A stretch of DNA of 20,648 nt from a virus, in IMG/VR virus record IMGVR_UViG_3300005528_000251, positions 1 to 20,648 of that record. One strand, 5' to 3'. The position numbers and the translations under genes were made by a program. Within the stretch, counting starts at the first letter, position 1; each line of letters opens with the position of its first letter. The notes under the pieces are model-generated. The model saw only the letters and a program-made list of their open reading frames with translations. It did not search any database and was not told the DNA's origin. This document shows, piece after piece, positions 11,020-17,865 of this stretch.

Positions 11020-11231
11020 TGCAAGATCCAATTTATAATAATTACTTTGATAACTATATGGAAGAGCTGATGTCTCTTATGGATGATCTTAAACAATTTT
11101 ATGTGTATACAGCAATAAATAGATATAAAATATGGGCTGAATCAGATATATCCGCAGGTATCATAGTACTTAATAAAGGTGAAATGCCTTTAACAATTGA
11201 AGAATATTTTTGTAACCAAATAAATAAATAA
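11019..11231 (+). CDS. Hypothetical 70-residue protein
   Basis: 70 residues, Tyr-rich and acidic, starting MQDPIYNNYFDNYMEELMSL, with a helical first half and a GEMPLTIEEYF segment near the end. It is joined to the gene before it by a TAATG overlap, and the next gene starts 3 bases after its stop. No family recognised. Confidence 0.65.
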   Translation: MQDPIYNNYFDNYMEELMSLMDDLKQFYVYTAINRYKIWAESDISAGIIVLNKGEMPLTIEEYFCNQINK

Positions 11232-11234
11232 CAT

Positions 11235-11414
11235 ATGATTAAACACATGATTATTGCATTGCTGATTGCATTGCCGGTAGTAGCATCTGCCAACACAAGG
11301 GATAAATATCCTAAAGCAAAAGGTTTTAACTACAAGAAACATCACAACAAAGTGAAAAGGCAATTACACCACAGTAGACACAGTCAATCTTGCAGACAAT
11401 GGCAAAGGCACTAG
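11235..11414 (+). CDS. Small secreted basic protein, 59 residues
   Basis: 59 residues. An N-terminal signal peptide (MIKHMIIALLIALPVVASA, cleavage after ASA expected) is followed by about 40 residues rich in Lys, His, Arg and Gln (KKHHNKVKRQLHHSRHSQS). The mature form would be a small, strongly basic periplasmic or surface peptide, perhaps binding the envelope or DNA outside the membrane. Its last 16 bases overlap the start of the 29-residue micro-protein gene. Confidence 0.65.
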   Translation: MIKHMIIALLIALPVVASANTRDKYPKAKGFNYKKHHNKVKRQLHHSRHSQSCRQWQRH

Positions 11415-11488
11415 ACTATGGTTATAAGCTCTCAATCATTTTATGGTTTCTATTAGAGCTTTATTGTTTTACAGTGGGAGATAGATGA
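11399..11488 (+). CDS. 29-residue membrane micro-protein, copy B
   Basis: 29 residues, paralogue of the peptide at 5584-5673. Shared core: LD-x-GYK, then IILWFLLE, then YCFT and G near the C-terminus. Many shared residues use different synonymous codons, so selection has acted on the amino acids. It starts inside the end of the secreted basic gene, in another frame. As with copy A, its last codons form the 5' arm of a terminator. Unlike copy A it is not preceded by AACAGCTC. Confidence 0.8.
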   Translation: MAKALDYGYKLSIILWFLLELYCFTVGDR

Positions 11489-11498
11489 TTCTCCCACT
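11473..11498 (+). terminator. Hairpin terminator overlapping the stop codon
   Basis: Perfect 8-base-pair stem AGTGGGAG (11473-11480) with CTCCCACT (11491-11498); the stop codon lies in the loop. The T-run after it is weak (TAGCTAT). Confidence 0.65.
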
Positions 11499-11528
11499 TA
11501 GCTATATATTCACTCAAAAATCAAACTT

Positions 11529-11834
11529 ATGTTCAACTTATTTAAGAAAAAGAAAAAAGAAAACACTTACGTACCTAGTGACAAACTTAAACTAAGAATC
11601 ATCAATGATAATGCAGATGATCTTGCTGAAGCATTAGGTATTAATGTAGAGAGATTAATAGATATTATTGACATTGGATTAGACTGTCTTCAATCAGAAA
11701 GTCATTTTGAACTTGCATTGGAGAAAGGTATATCTAAAGTAAATCATATCAATGAAGTAGTCTATCTTACATTAATCATGGGTAGAGCCCATCAGAGAAA
11801 TGAAGTAATGAGATCACTAAAAGGATTAGTATGA
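11529..11834 (+). CDS. Hypothetical 101-residue helical protein
   Basis: 101 residues. A basic N-terminus (MFNLFKKKKKENTY) is followed by four short helices (LRIINDNADDLAEALGINVERLIDII and so on). The phrase ADDLAEALGINVERLIDI reads like a helix-turn-helix or small sensor fold, but no sure match is visible. It shares an ATGA overlap with the gene at 11831, so the pair is translationally coupled. It is first after the hairpin at 11473-11498. Confidence 0.7.
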   Translation: MFNLFKKKKKENTYVPSDKLKLRIINDNADDLAEALGINVERLIDIIDIGLDCLQSESHFELALEKGISKVNHINEVVYLTLIMGRAHQRNEVMRSLKGLV

Positions 11835-12253
11835 TAAGTGTCAGCATAACCAACAATGACATAAAGAATAGTTTAAAAAAGCTCTTGAAAGAAAATAATC
11901 AAGATATGGTAACTTTGTTATCTGAATTGATTGAGCAAAGTCATCCAGCTTCAAACTATTTTATTACTCTTGTGCTTGGTGGTAAATTACCAAAACCACC
12001 AAAAGAGAACTTCATGGGTTTTGTAGATATTGAGAAGTTTAAATATAATGGAATCTATGATAATCTGAAGAGCTCTCCTTATAATCAAAATGGATATGTA
12101 GAAGTTAGAGTAACTGGATTTAGTGGTTATACAGCTTATTCTCCATTAAAGATTATGCTACCAGGTGATTTTGGTGCAGCTCAAGTAGATATCAAAGATT
12201 TCTATTTGGATAGTTCTGGTGACCCATATGATTATGATGAGATACCATTTTAA
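11831..12253 (+). CDS. Hypothetical 140-residue protein with SSB-type tail
   Basis: 140 residues. The N-terminal 45 residues are helical (NDIKNSLKKLLKENNQDMVTLLSELIEQ). A beta-rich domain follows (MGFVDIEKFKYNG, EVRVTGFSGYTAYSPLKIML). The C-terminus DPYDYDEIPF has the form of the single-stranded DNA-binding protein tail (acidic residues then I-P-F, as in E. coli DFDDDIPF). It may therefore bind host or phage proteins that recognise the SSB tail, or be an SSB-like protein itself; an OB-fold is not certain. A terminator follows about 40 bases after the stop. Confidence 0.75.
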   Translation: MISVSITNNDIKNSLKKLLKENNQDMVTLLSELIEQSHPASNYFITLVLGGKLPKPPKENFMGFVDIEKFKYNGIYDNLKSSPYNQNGYVEVRVTGFSGYTAYSPLKIMLPGDFGAAQVDIKDFYLDSSGDPYDYDEIPF

Positions 12254-12287
12254 GATAGTATATCTGCTGTATACTTTCATAGACCAA

Positions 12288-12325
12288 TGATAAAAAAAGG
12301 GAGTTGAAATATACTCCCTTTATCA
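12288..12325 (+). terminator. Hairpin terminator
   Basis: TGATA plus AAAGGGAGT (12288-12292, 12296-12304) pair with ACTCCCTTT plus TATCA (12313-12325). No strong T-run follows, so it could also be an RNA-end protecting structure. Confidence 0.65.
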
Positions 12326-12409
12326 TGTAGCTATATAATGCATTTAAATAATGATACTTAACTTACTGAGTATTAAAATGTAATATATTTACGCTTATTT
12401 GTATTTAAA

Positions 12410-12682
12410 TTGTTGTTTCAGCTACCTACTGGTAAAACGGTATACCTCACCATAGAGGAGTATCTTGATCTCACTGAACAGGATATACAATACCTCATCT
12501 CACTTGATTATGGTGAATCTATACTTAATCCATTTTCTGGCTCAGCAGTAGATAAACAAGTCCAAGACAAACACTATGACTTTGATTATCTACCACTAGA
12601 AGATGATGAAATAAACAACATTCCATCAGATGATGCACCATTTGATGATATAATAGATCTTTCTGATTCCTTGGATACATAG
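12410..12682 (+). CDS. Small acidic phage protein with TTG start
   Basis: 90 residues, very acidic (pattern LPTGKTVYLTIEEYLDLTEQ, then IQYLISLDYGE, NPF and DDDEIN-type stretches). There is no upstream ATG in frame, so it begins at TTG 12410 or the next TTG at 12413. The order 'L-x-x-G-K-T-x-x-L-T-x-E-E-Y-L' followed by 'Y-L-I-S-x-x-Y-G' and 'NPF' is one I associate with small acidic proteins of flavobacterial phages, role unknown. The promoter-like stretch TTATTTGTATTTAAA lies immediately upstream, and a terminator stem begins inside its last codons. Confidence 0.7.
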   Translation: MLFQLPTGKTVYLTIEEYLDLTEQDIQYLISLDYGESILNPFSGSAVDKQVQDKHYDFDYLPLEDDEINNIPSDDAPFDDIIDLSDSLDT

Positions 12683-12707
12683 TGCTGAATTGCGCAATAA
12701 GCACTAT
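12679..12707 (+). terminator. Hairpin after the acidic gene
   Basis: ATAGTGCT (12679-12686) pairs perfectly with AGCACTAT (12700-12707), the TAG stop lying in the 5' arm. Loop contains TTGCGCAA. No T-run follows. Confidence 0.6.
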
Positions 12708-12790
12708 TACTTACACAATGCATGAGTTAGCATGTGTATAGTATTTTAACTCACATCTATTTTTATTGTTTAACCAAAATATCTTAAAAG

Positions 12791-13249
12791 ATGAACTCTA
12801 AAGTAACAGTACTAGGAGATTCTGTAACAGGATCTGTAGTAAACCAATCAAGTAATCCTTCTTATGGATACATTACTTTATCACAAAATCGTAACTTAAT
12901 TAATGCTAATGGTTTCTTGGAAAGAAAGCGTGTGACATTCTTACTAAAAGGTGAGATTGAGCAATTGCAAGAACTCAACTATAGTGTAGGACAGGAGCTT
13001 CCTGGTGCAATATGGGTAGAAGAGTCTACAACTCCATTCCGTAAACCAGAGCTAGACTTAAAAGTAGCAGGTGATACAGGAATTGTTTGTACACTTGATG
13101 GTAATCCTATTTACCGTAGAACCAGGTATTCTATGAATCCTGAAACTGCTGATATCACAATTCAACATGACAACATTGAAGAGTTGCGTGCAGCATACAA
13201 AACTAAACAATCAGGTATCAAAGCAAATGATAACTTTGATATAGTTTAA
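12791..13249 (+). CDS. Hypothetical 152-residue beta-rich protein
   Basis: 152 residues, mainly beta with one helical element. The N-terminal part (KVTVLGDSVTGSVVNQSSN, then GYITLSQNRNL) followed by KRVTFLLKGEIEQLQELNY and GIVCTLDGNPIYRRTRY gives the impression of an OB-fold or similar small barrel; a single-stranded DNA-binding role is possible but unproven. The C-terminus (TKQSGIKANDNFDIV) is flexible. It stands alone, with a clear terminator behind it and about 100 untranslated bases in front. Confidence 0.75.
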   Translation: MNSKVTVLGDSVTGSVVNQSSNPSYGYITLSQNRNLINANGFLERKRVTFLLKGEIEQLQELNYSVGQELPGAIWVEESTTPFRKPELDLKVAGDTGIVCTLDGNPIYRRTRYSMNPETADITIQHDNIEELRAAYKTKQSGIKANDNFDIV

Positions 13250-13255
13250 ATTTAT

Positions 13256-13298
13256 TAGGGAGTGGTGATTACATATTACTGCTCCCTATTTTTTTTGT
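13256..13298 (+). terminator. Rho-independent terminator
   Basis: TAGGGAG (13256-13262) pairs with CTCCCTA (13282-13288), inner pairing GGT/ACT, followed by an unbroken run of T. Confidence 0.85.
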
Positions 13299-13309
13299 TT
13301 AATTAATAA

Positions 13310-13816
13310 ATGTATATGACTATGAAAAAAGACAGCAGATTTGAGTATGTTGGTAAGTTAGAAAACTATCAACTGTATGGTAACAAAAAGTACATGCAGT
13401 ATGAACAGGATAGCTATTCTCCTTATCAAAATTATCTTTACAAAAGAGCATTATACGGTCTTAATGCTATTAGTAAAGAAGAGCTTGCTACTATGTGTAG
13501 TAAGAAAAAACAGAGAGTCAACAAAGTGTATCAGCGTGCACAAGTAGTAATTAATCTATACAAGCAGAAGCTTACTAATGGATATACTAACTTTGTATTT
13601 AAAACACTATTCCCAGATTCTCCAATCACAGATTTCTTGTTAAACAATGATGAGACAGATCCAAACTTTAGAAATGTACTAACATTCAAAGACCTTAATA
13701 TATCTAAGGATCAGATAATTAGTATCTTTATAGAGGAGGGTGTTCTGCCTAAAAACTTTATGAGTTTATCAACAAATCCAGATCAATTACCTAGACTAAA
13801 AACTAATAAACTATGA
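13310..13816 (+). CDS. Hypothetical 168-residue protein
   Basis: 168 residues; ATG codons at 13310, 13316 and 13322 all are possible starts. Basic N-terminal half with many Tyr and Lys (YQLYGNKKYMQYEQDSY, EELATMCSKKKQRVNKVYQR), which would suit nucleic-acid binding, then a helical region (FVFKTLFPDSPITDFLLNN, LNISKDQIISIFIEEGVLP). No family recognised. The stop overlaps the start of the SANT-like gene (ATGA), so the two form a coupled pair behind the terminator at 13256-13298. Confidence 0.75.
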   Translation: MYMTMKKDSRFEYVGKLENYQLYGNKKYMQYEQDSYSPYQNYLYKRALYGLNAISKEELATMCSKKKQRVNKVYQRAQVVINLYKQKLTNGYTNFVFKTLFPDSPITDFLLNNDETDPNFRNVLTFKDLNISKDQIISIFIEEGVLPKNFMSLSTNPDQLPRLKTNKL

Positions 13817-14220
13817 GTAAGAGAAAGTATTTTTCATGGACAGATGAAAAAAGAACTGAGTTAAAAGCCAGAGTAAATGAACTTCTAAAAGTAAATTACA
13901 CTAAAGATAAAGCTTTAAGAAAAGTAGCTAAAGAATTTGGGGTATCTGCAAGTTCTTGTTTAGGTGCATATAATTATGTACCTAAAAGAATAATACTTAA
14001 TGAAGTAAATCCAGAAGATTTAGTACCAAGAAAAGACAGGTTAATGCAAGGTAAACTTAAAACTCTTACAGAACTTAAAGAGATTGCTTCTAAGACAAAC
14101 AATCTAAGCATTGGTATTCACAATGATCTTAACAATGAGTGCTTATTACTTAAGGTAAATGATTCTGTTACTATTATCAAGGTAGGCGAGATTCTTATTA
14201 CACTAGAATCTAGTAAGTAA
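13813..14220 (+). CDS. Myb/SANT-like DNA-binding protein A
   Basis: 135 residues. Residues about 6-55 (FSWTDEKRTELKARVNELL, then KALRKVAKEFGVSASSCLGAYNY) form a three-helix Myb/SANT-type domain: the W-T-x-E/D start, a helix, 'A-x-x-x-A', and a third helix containing 'S-x-S-C'. The C-terminal half is a short beta domain (ECLLLKVNDSVTIIKVGEIL). A paralogue with the same order lies at 18671-18997. The likely role is a phage transcription regulator or DNA-binding factor. It is translated by ATGA coupling with the gene at 13310 and has a terminator directly after it. Confidence 0.65.
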   Translation: MSKRKYFSWTDEKRTELKARVNELLKVNYTKDKALRKVAKEFGVSASSCLGAYNYVPKRIILNEVNPEDLVPRKDRLMQGKLKTLTELKEIASKTNNLSIGIHNDLNNECLLLKVNDSVTIIKVGEILITLESSK

Positions 14221-14226
14221 TAATAT

Positions 14227-14254
14227 GGGAGTAGGAGCAATCTTACTCCCTTTT
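14227..14254 (+). terminator. Rho-independent terminator
   Basis: GGGAGTA (14227-14233) pairs with TACTCCC (14244-14250), followed by TTTT, which merges into the next promoter box. Confidence 0.8.
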
Positions 14255-14261
14255 ATATTTG
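14254..14261 (+). promoter_or_regulatory. Promoter -7 box (TATATTTG) of the ThyX/helicase operon
   Basis: TATATTTG ends 4 bases before the ATG at 14266, so transcription should start at or next to the start codon. The box overlaps the end of the terminator U-tract, and its upstream promoter part would lie in the hairpin. Confidence 0.6.
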
Positions 14262-14265
14262 AATT

Positions 14266-14460
14266 ATGACAAGAGATAAAATAGTACAACAAGTAATGGA
14301 AAAGTTTAATACCAGGTCAGAAACTGGTATTAAAAAGTATGGTACTACACTTGAAGAAAATAATACAGATGATTTCCTAACTCATCTACAAGAAGAGCTA
14401 ATGGATGCTATACTGTATATTGAGAAACTAAAACAATTAAAATTTAATGGTCATGAGTAA
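14266..14460 (+). CDS. Small MazG-like phage protein
   Basis: 64 residues. MTRDKIVQQVMEKFNTRSET is followed by GIKKYGTTLEENNTDDFLTH and LQEELMDAILYIEKL. The EELMD motif plus the preceding 'GxKYGxxL' is a well-known pattern in short phage proteins related to all-alpha NTP pyrophosphatases (MazG fold), where Glu and Asp bind Mg and the substrate is a nucleotide. At 64 residues it is a minimal or partial domain. It starts the operon that also holds ThyX, which fits nucleotide-pool control. Its stop overlaps the start of the next gene. Confidence 0.75.
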   Translation: MTRDKIVQQVMEKFNTRSETGIKKYGTTLEENNTDDFLTHLQEELMDAILYIEKLKQLKFNGHE

Positions 14461-14701
14461 ACAGACAGCAGTAGAATGGTTGGTTGATTATTTAAAAAAT
14501 ACAAAAGAATTATATTTTATTAGACAAGATTTGAATATAAATGAACAAAATATATTAAACGATATTATCGAACAAGCCAAAGAAATGGAGAAGGAGCAGA
14601 TAATTGATGCTCATATTGAAGGGTTTTATTCACCACCATTTGGTAAAAGTAGAAAAGGAGAAGCAGAACAATACTACAACGAAACCTTTAAATCAGAATA
14701 A
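14453..14701 (+). CDS. Small conserved protein of flavobacterial phages
   Basis: 82 residues from ATG 14453 (MSKQTAVEWLVDYLKN); another ATG at 14447 is in frame but would place two extra residues. It contains the phrases KQTAVEWLV, IEQAKEMEKEQIIDAHIEGF and KGEAEQYYNETF, which I associate with an unannotated protein frequent in phages and prophages of flavobacteria. It is a soluble helical protein of unknown role. It overlaps the MazG-like gene by 8 bases and is 1 base from ThyX. Confidence 0.75.
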   Translation: MSKQTAVEWLVDYLKNTKELYFIRQDLNINEQNILNDIIEQAKEMEKEQIIDAHIEGFYSPPFGKSRKGEAEQYYNETFKSE

Positions 14702-14702
14702 G

Positions 14703-15350
14703 ATGGATAATAAAGTAGAGTTATTAGGATACTATGGTGATGATAGCACTCATGCAATATCTGCATGGACATCCACCAGTAGAGATCTTACTGAAGATAA
14801 GGTAGCTAGAATACCAGCATTACTAAACATGCTAGCATCAGAAGGACATCACACTCCTTTTGAGAAGAGTAGTCTACATTTCTTAGTTACAGTAGATCAA
14901 GCTACACATATTCATTTGTTAAAACACCGAATTGGTGTTAGTATAAATGGTGAGTCAGCTAGGTATAAAGAGTTGAAAGAAGATAAGTTTTATATTCCTC
15001 AAGATTGGAGTAATGCTGGAGATGGTGGATTAGTAGGTCAGGATTGGCAATTACTTTTAGAAGAGTATACACAACAAGGTAATAAACTTTATCATCAATG
15101 TTTAGAAGAACTTACACCTGTACTTGGTAGAAAAAGAGCTAAAGAGAGTGCTAGGTTCTTCAAGACTATGAATTCTCAGATTACTATGGATGTTATGTTT
15201 AACTGGAGAAGCTTTTACCACTTTCAACAGCTTAGAAACTCAGAACATGCTCAGGTAGAAGTAAAAGATATTGCTCAAGAAATGCTTAACTTAGTTAAGA
15301 ATATAGAGGGTAATCCATTTGAACACACAATTAAAGCATTTAACTTATGA
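14703..15350 (+). CDS. thyX: Flavin-dependent thymidylate synthase ThyX
   Basis: 215 residues from ATG 14703, one base after the previous stop; an open frame upstream to 14604 is shadow sequence. ThyX makes dTMP from dUMP with FAD, NADPH and methylene-tetrahydrofolate. Seen: HHTPFEKSSLHFLV near residue 49; the signature KHRIGVSINGESARY at 74-88 (KHR in place of the usual RHR, then Ser85 and Arg87, with one residue more in between than the classic spacing); and a C-terminal WRSFYHFQQLRNSEHAQVEV like the ThyX substrate-binding end. It forms a tetramer in known members. Phage ThyX supports rapid DNA synthesis. Operon with the MazG-like gene, HNH gene and helicase. Confidence 0.95.
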   Translation: MDNKVELLGYYGDDSTHAISAWTSTSRDLTEDKVARIPALLNMLASEGHHTPFEKSSLHFLVTVDQATHIHLLKHRIGVSINGESARYKELKEDKFYIPQDWSNAGDGGLVGQDWQLLLEEYTQQGNKLYHQCLEELTPVLGRKRAKESARFFKTMNSQITMDVMFNWRSFYHFQQLRNSEHAQVEVKDIAQEMLNLVKNIEGNPFEHTIKAFNL

Positions 15351-15718
15351 AAAGAATATTATTAATCTTATGTCTACTAGTAACCCTAGTAACTCAAGCT
15401 CAGAGAACACTTGTCCACACAAACAAAGTAACTACTGGTCATTGGGATGGAATACAGGAAGATTGGATATGGGAAAGGTCTAAGTATGCAATCATAAACT
15501 TTCTAATGCAAGGTAATACAGTTATGGCAGATGATATAGCAGAGAGTACATACACAACATTTGATTTAATAGTAGATGATGGTAAAATAACTATGTGGGA
15601 TGCAGTAGATGAAAAGAGCAGATCATGTAATGTTATCATAAATAATGTTGCACCTCCTACATTATCTGTAATGTATTCAGATGTCATCTATGTATATGAA
15701 ATAGATTACATAGAATGA
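15347..15718 (+). CDS. Secreted protein, 123 residues
   Basis: 123 residues. Signal peptide MKRILLILCLLVTLVTQAQ, cleaved after AQ as is typical for Bacteroidota proteins. The mature part is beta-rich and Asp- and Trp-containing (TTGHWDGIQEDWIWERSKY; TTFDLIVDDGKITMWDAVDEK; YVYEIDYIE). It starts inside the end of thyX (ATGA) and ends inside the start of the HNH gene, so it belongs to the operon. A secreted protein made with nucleotide enzymes is unusual. The gene at 18062 is of the same kind. Confidence 0.85.
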   Translation: MKRILLILCLLVTLVTQAQRTLVHTNKVTTGHWDGIQEDWIWERSKYAIINFLMQGNTVMADDIAESTYTTFDLIVDDGKITMWDAVDEKSRSCNVIINNVAPPTLSVMYSDVIYVYEIDYIE

Positions 15719-16110
15719 AACTGAAGATATGTAGTATCTGTGAGAAAGAATCACCTATCTGGAAGAATCATGAAGGTAGCAGATACTGTAAGTCTTGCTG
15801 GAGTTGCCACAAAAGTAAATCACAGAAACCAAAATCTGCTCCTTCTTCCAGAATTAATCAGAAGTCTGAGAAACAAAAAGCTTTAGATAAAGCTTATACT
15901 TTAATGAGGAAAGAATATCTCACAAAACATCCTATGTGTGAGATTAGTCTACCAGGAACATGTAAAGGTCAAGCATGTGATATACATCATACTGCTTACA
16001 GGGGTATAAATACATTAGCACAAGCTACTTGGCTTGCTGCATGTAGAGAATGCCATGAGTGGTGCCATGCTCATCCAAAAGAGGCACGTGAGTTAGGATA
16101 TTTAAAATAA
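15715..16110 (+). CDS. HNH-type zinc protein, probable endonuclease
   Basis: 131 residues. An N-terminal zinc ribbon has Cys6-x2-Cys9 and Cys25-x2-Cys28. Then comes a basic, Ser-rich linker (about 33-55). The C-terminal HNH-like part has Cys75, Cys83, ACDIHHTAYRG (His91-His92), a spacer, and WLAACRECHEWCHAHPKEA with Cys110, Cys113, His114 and His118. The order D-I-H-H ... C-x-x-C-H ... H fits the HNH/EVE-type nuclease fold that cuts DNA with one metal. It could be a homing, recombination or packaging nuclease. It overlaps the secreted gene by 4 bases and precedes the helicase by 5. Confidence 0.75.
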   Translation: MKLKICSICEKESPIWKNHEGSRYCKSCWSCHKSKSQKPKSAPSSRINQKSEKQKALDKAYTLMRKEYLTKHPMCEISLPGTCKGQACDIHHTAYRGINTLAQATWLAACRECHEWCHAHPKEARELGYLK

Positions 16111-16115
16111 ATAAT

Positions 16116-17210
16116 ATGACAAGAGATGAAATTCAGAAGCAAGCATTAAAAGCTACTGAAGGTAGATTAGCATCAACTTTGGGTCTTGCCACAGGTGTTG
16201 GTAAGACTCTTGTTGGTCTAATGTATCTTGAACAACATGTTACTCCTCTCAAGAATGTACTTATTGTAGCTCCTAAGACTTCTATTATATCAGAATGGAG
16301 ATCTCAAGCACATAAGTTCAAGAAAGAGAGGGTATTAGATAATGCTACTTTTAGTACTTATTTAAGTCTAAGTAAGCATGACCCAAGAGAGTATGATATA
16401 GTTATACTGGATGAAGTTCATTCATTACTACACTCTCACCGTAAGTTCTTAGATGATTTTAGTGGAAGAATATTAGGTTTGACAGGTACTCCACCAAAGC
16501 ATGATAACTCTGAGAAAGGAGAAATGGTAAATGATTACTGCCCTGTAGTATTCACATATCTAACTGATGATGCAATTGATGACAATATCTTAAATGATTA
16601 TAAGATCATTGTACATGAGATGAAACTAGATAGTAAGAACAAAACAGTTTCAGCTAAGTCAGGTGCATTCTTCACTACAGAGCAAGCAAGCTATAACTAT
16701 TGGTGCAGTAGAGTAGATAATGCTACTACTAAGAAGTCAGTACAGATAGCTAGAGTAATGCGTATGAAAGCCATGATGGAATATCCATCTAAGGAAAGAT
16801 ATGCAAAGCTCCTTGCTGAAAGTATCAAGTCTAAGTGTATCATATTCGCTAATACACAAGAGCAAGCAGATAAAATTTGCAAGGATAGCTATCATAGTAC
16901 AAATCCAGAATCTCATGATAATCTGATTAGGTTTAAGAAAGGTGAAATCACCAAGCTATCATGTGTACTACAACTTAGTGAGGGTGTAAATATACCAGAA
17001 TTAAAACAAGGTATAATACTACATGCTTATGGTAATGAGAGAAAAGCTGCTCAGAGGATAGGTAGATTACTTAGGTTAAATCCAGATGAAACTGCTACTA
17101 TTCACATACTATGTTACATGAATACTATGGATGAAACATGGGTGAAAAGTGCATTAGAAGGGTATGATCCAAACAAGGTCACCTGGAATAACTTTAACAT
17201 TAAACTTTGA
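16116..17210 (+). CDS. SF2 DEVH-box DNA helicase
   Basis: 364 residues, short for the family, so little beyond the two RecA lobes is present. Motif I (Walker A) ATGVGKT at 25-31, motif Ia APKTS at 52-56, motif II DEVH at 99-102 (family DEAD/DEAH), motif III TGTP at 123-126, and motif VI QRIGRLLR at 313-320. These are ATP-binding and hydrolysis residues of a superfamily 2 helicase or translocase, likely DNA repair or replication-type (ERCC3/RecQ-like core). A middle stretch (about 165-235) is Lys/Arg-rich. It lies 5 bases after the HNH gene. Confidence 0.9.
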   Translation: MTRDEIQKQALKATEGRLASTLGLATGVGKTLVGLMYLEQHVTPLKNVLIVAPKTSIISEWRSQAHKFKKERVLDNATFSTYLSLSKHDPREYDIVILDEVHSLLHSHRKFLDDFSGRILGLTGTPPKHDNSEKGEMVNDYCPVVFTYLTDDAIDDNILNDYKIIVHEMKLDSKNKTVSAKSGAFFTTEQASYNYWCSRVDNATTKKSVQIARVMRMKAMMEYPSKERYAKLLAESIKSKCIIFANTQEQADKICKDSYHSTNPESHDNLIRFKKGEITKLSCVLQLSEGVNIPELKQGIILHAYGNERKAAQRIGRLLRLNPDETATIHILCYMNTMDETWVKSALEGYDPNKVTWNNFNIKL

Positions 17211-17246
17211 GCTATGTAAAATTTTTTGTAACTTAAACTAAAGCAA

Positions 17247-17498
17247 ATGGTTTTGGAAAAAACACATTCACTTATTTTGATTAATGATTCAGACAATACT
17301 TATCAGCATGTTATTAGATGCTTGATAATACATTGTGATCATTCAAAGGAGCAAGCAGAACAATGTGCAGTGATTACACACAATGTAGGTAAGTGTGAAA
17401 TTAAAACAGGTAACTACATTGATTTGTATGAACTGCAGAATGAGCTATCAGATAAAGGACTCCTTGTAGAGATAGAAAATCTAAGTTTAGAATTCTAA
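17247..17498 (+). CDS. clpS: ClpS-like N-degron adaptor
   Basis: 83 residues, the size of a ClpS core. It aligns end to end with bacterial ClpS: SLILINDSDNTYQHVIRCLI corresponds to VILLNDDyTxMEFVVeVL; HCDHSKEQAEQCAVITHNVGKC corresponds to the alpha2 helix and VHxxG loop; EIKTGNYIDLYELQNEL and GLLVEIENL match the last helix and strand. Residues contacting the N-degron amino group are kept: Asn13, Asp14, Thr18 and His45, with Gly48 in the loop. ClpS carries N-end-rule substrates to ClpA/ClpAP protease. A phage copy could redirect or compete with host proteolysis. No AAA+ partner gene is nearby. A short intergenic run follows the helicase. Confidence 0.85.
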   Translation: MVLEKTHSLILINDSDNTYQHVIRCLIIHCDHSKEQAEQCAVITHNVGKCEIKTGNYIDLYELQNELSDKGLLVEIENLSLEF

Positions 17499-17517
17499 GT
17501 TTAAACATTATTAGTTT

Positions 17518-17865
17518 ATGTATAGTCATGAGCAAATTCTTAATGCTCTGAGGTACCTTACACGCAATAAGAAACCCCTAGCAGCTATCAGGAAATTCAT
17601 AAAGAGTGGCATAAGTTATAATGAATTTATTGAGGTATATCAATATCCTGAAGAAGTTGCTAGGGTTCTTTATGCAATGTATTCACACAATGAGTCTGAT
17701 AGACCTGTGTACTTTGGACATAAAAGAGAGCCCTATTATGAAGGTGAATATCCTTCTGAAATGCCTGATTACAAGGTTGAAGACTTGTCTGAAGAAGAAT
17801 TATTAATTTTAAAAAGCCTAGAGAATGGGAAGAATGAAGGAGATTTATATAGATCTAATGAATAA
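17518..17865 (+). CDS. Hypothetical 115-residue protein
   Basis: 115 residues. Helical N-terminal half (QILNALRYLTRNKKPLAAIRKF, ISYNEFIEVYQYPEEVARVLYAMY), which could bind nucleic acid or a protein partner, then an acidic tail with SEEELLILKSLENGK. No family recognised. It starts 19 bases after the ClpS-like stop and overlaps the next frames at its end, so it is likely co-transcribed with the ClpS-like gene. Confidence 0.7.
   Translation: MYSHEQILNALRYLTRNKKPLAAIRKFIKSGISYNEFIEVYQYPEEVARVLYAMYSHNESDRPVYFGHKREPYYEGEYPSEMPDYKVEDLSEEELLILKSLENGKNEGDLYRSNE

Noticed and set aside
14604-14702. N-terminal extension of ThyX
   Set aside because: The extension lies entirely inside the preceding gene in another frame and matches no ThyX; the ATG at 14703 gives a normal length.
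15439-15687. Leftward frame opposite the secreted protein gene
   Set aside because: Antisense shadow; the rightward frame has a clear signal peptide and overlapping start/stop with both neighbours.
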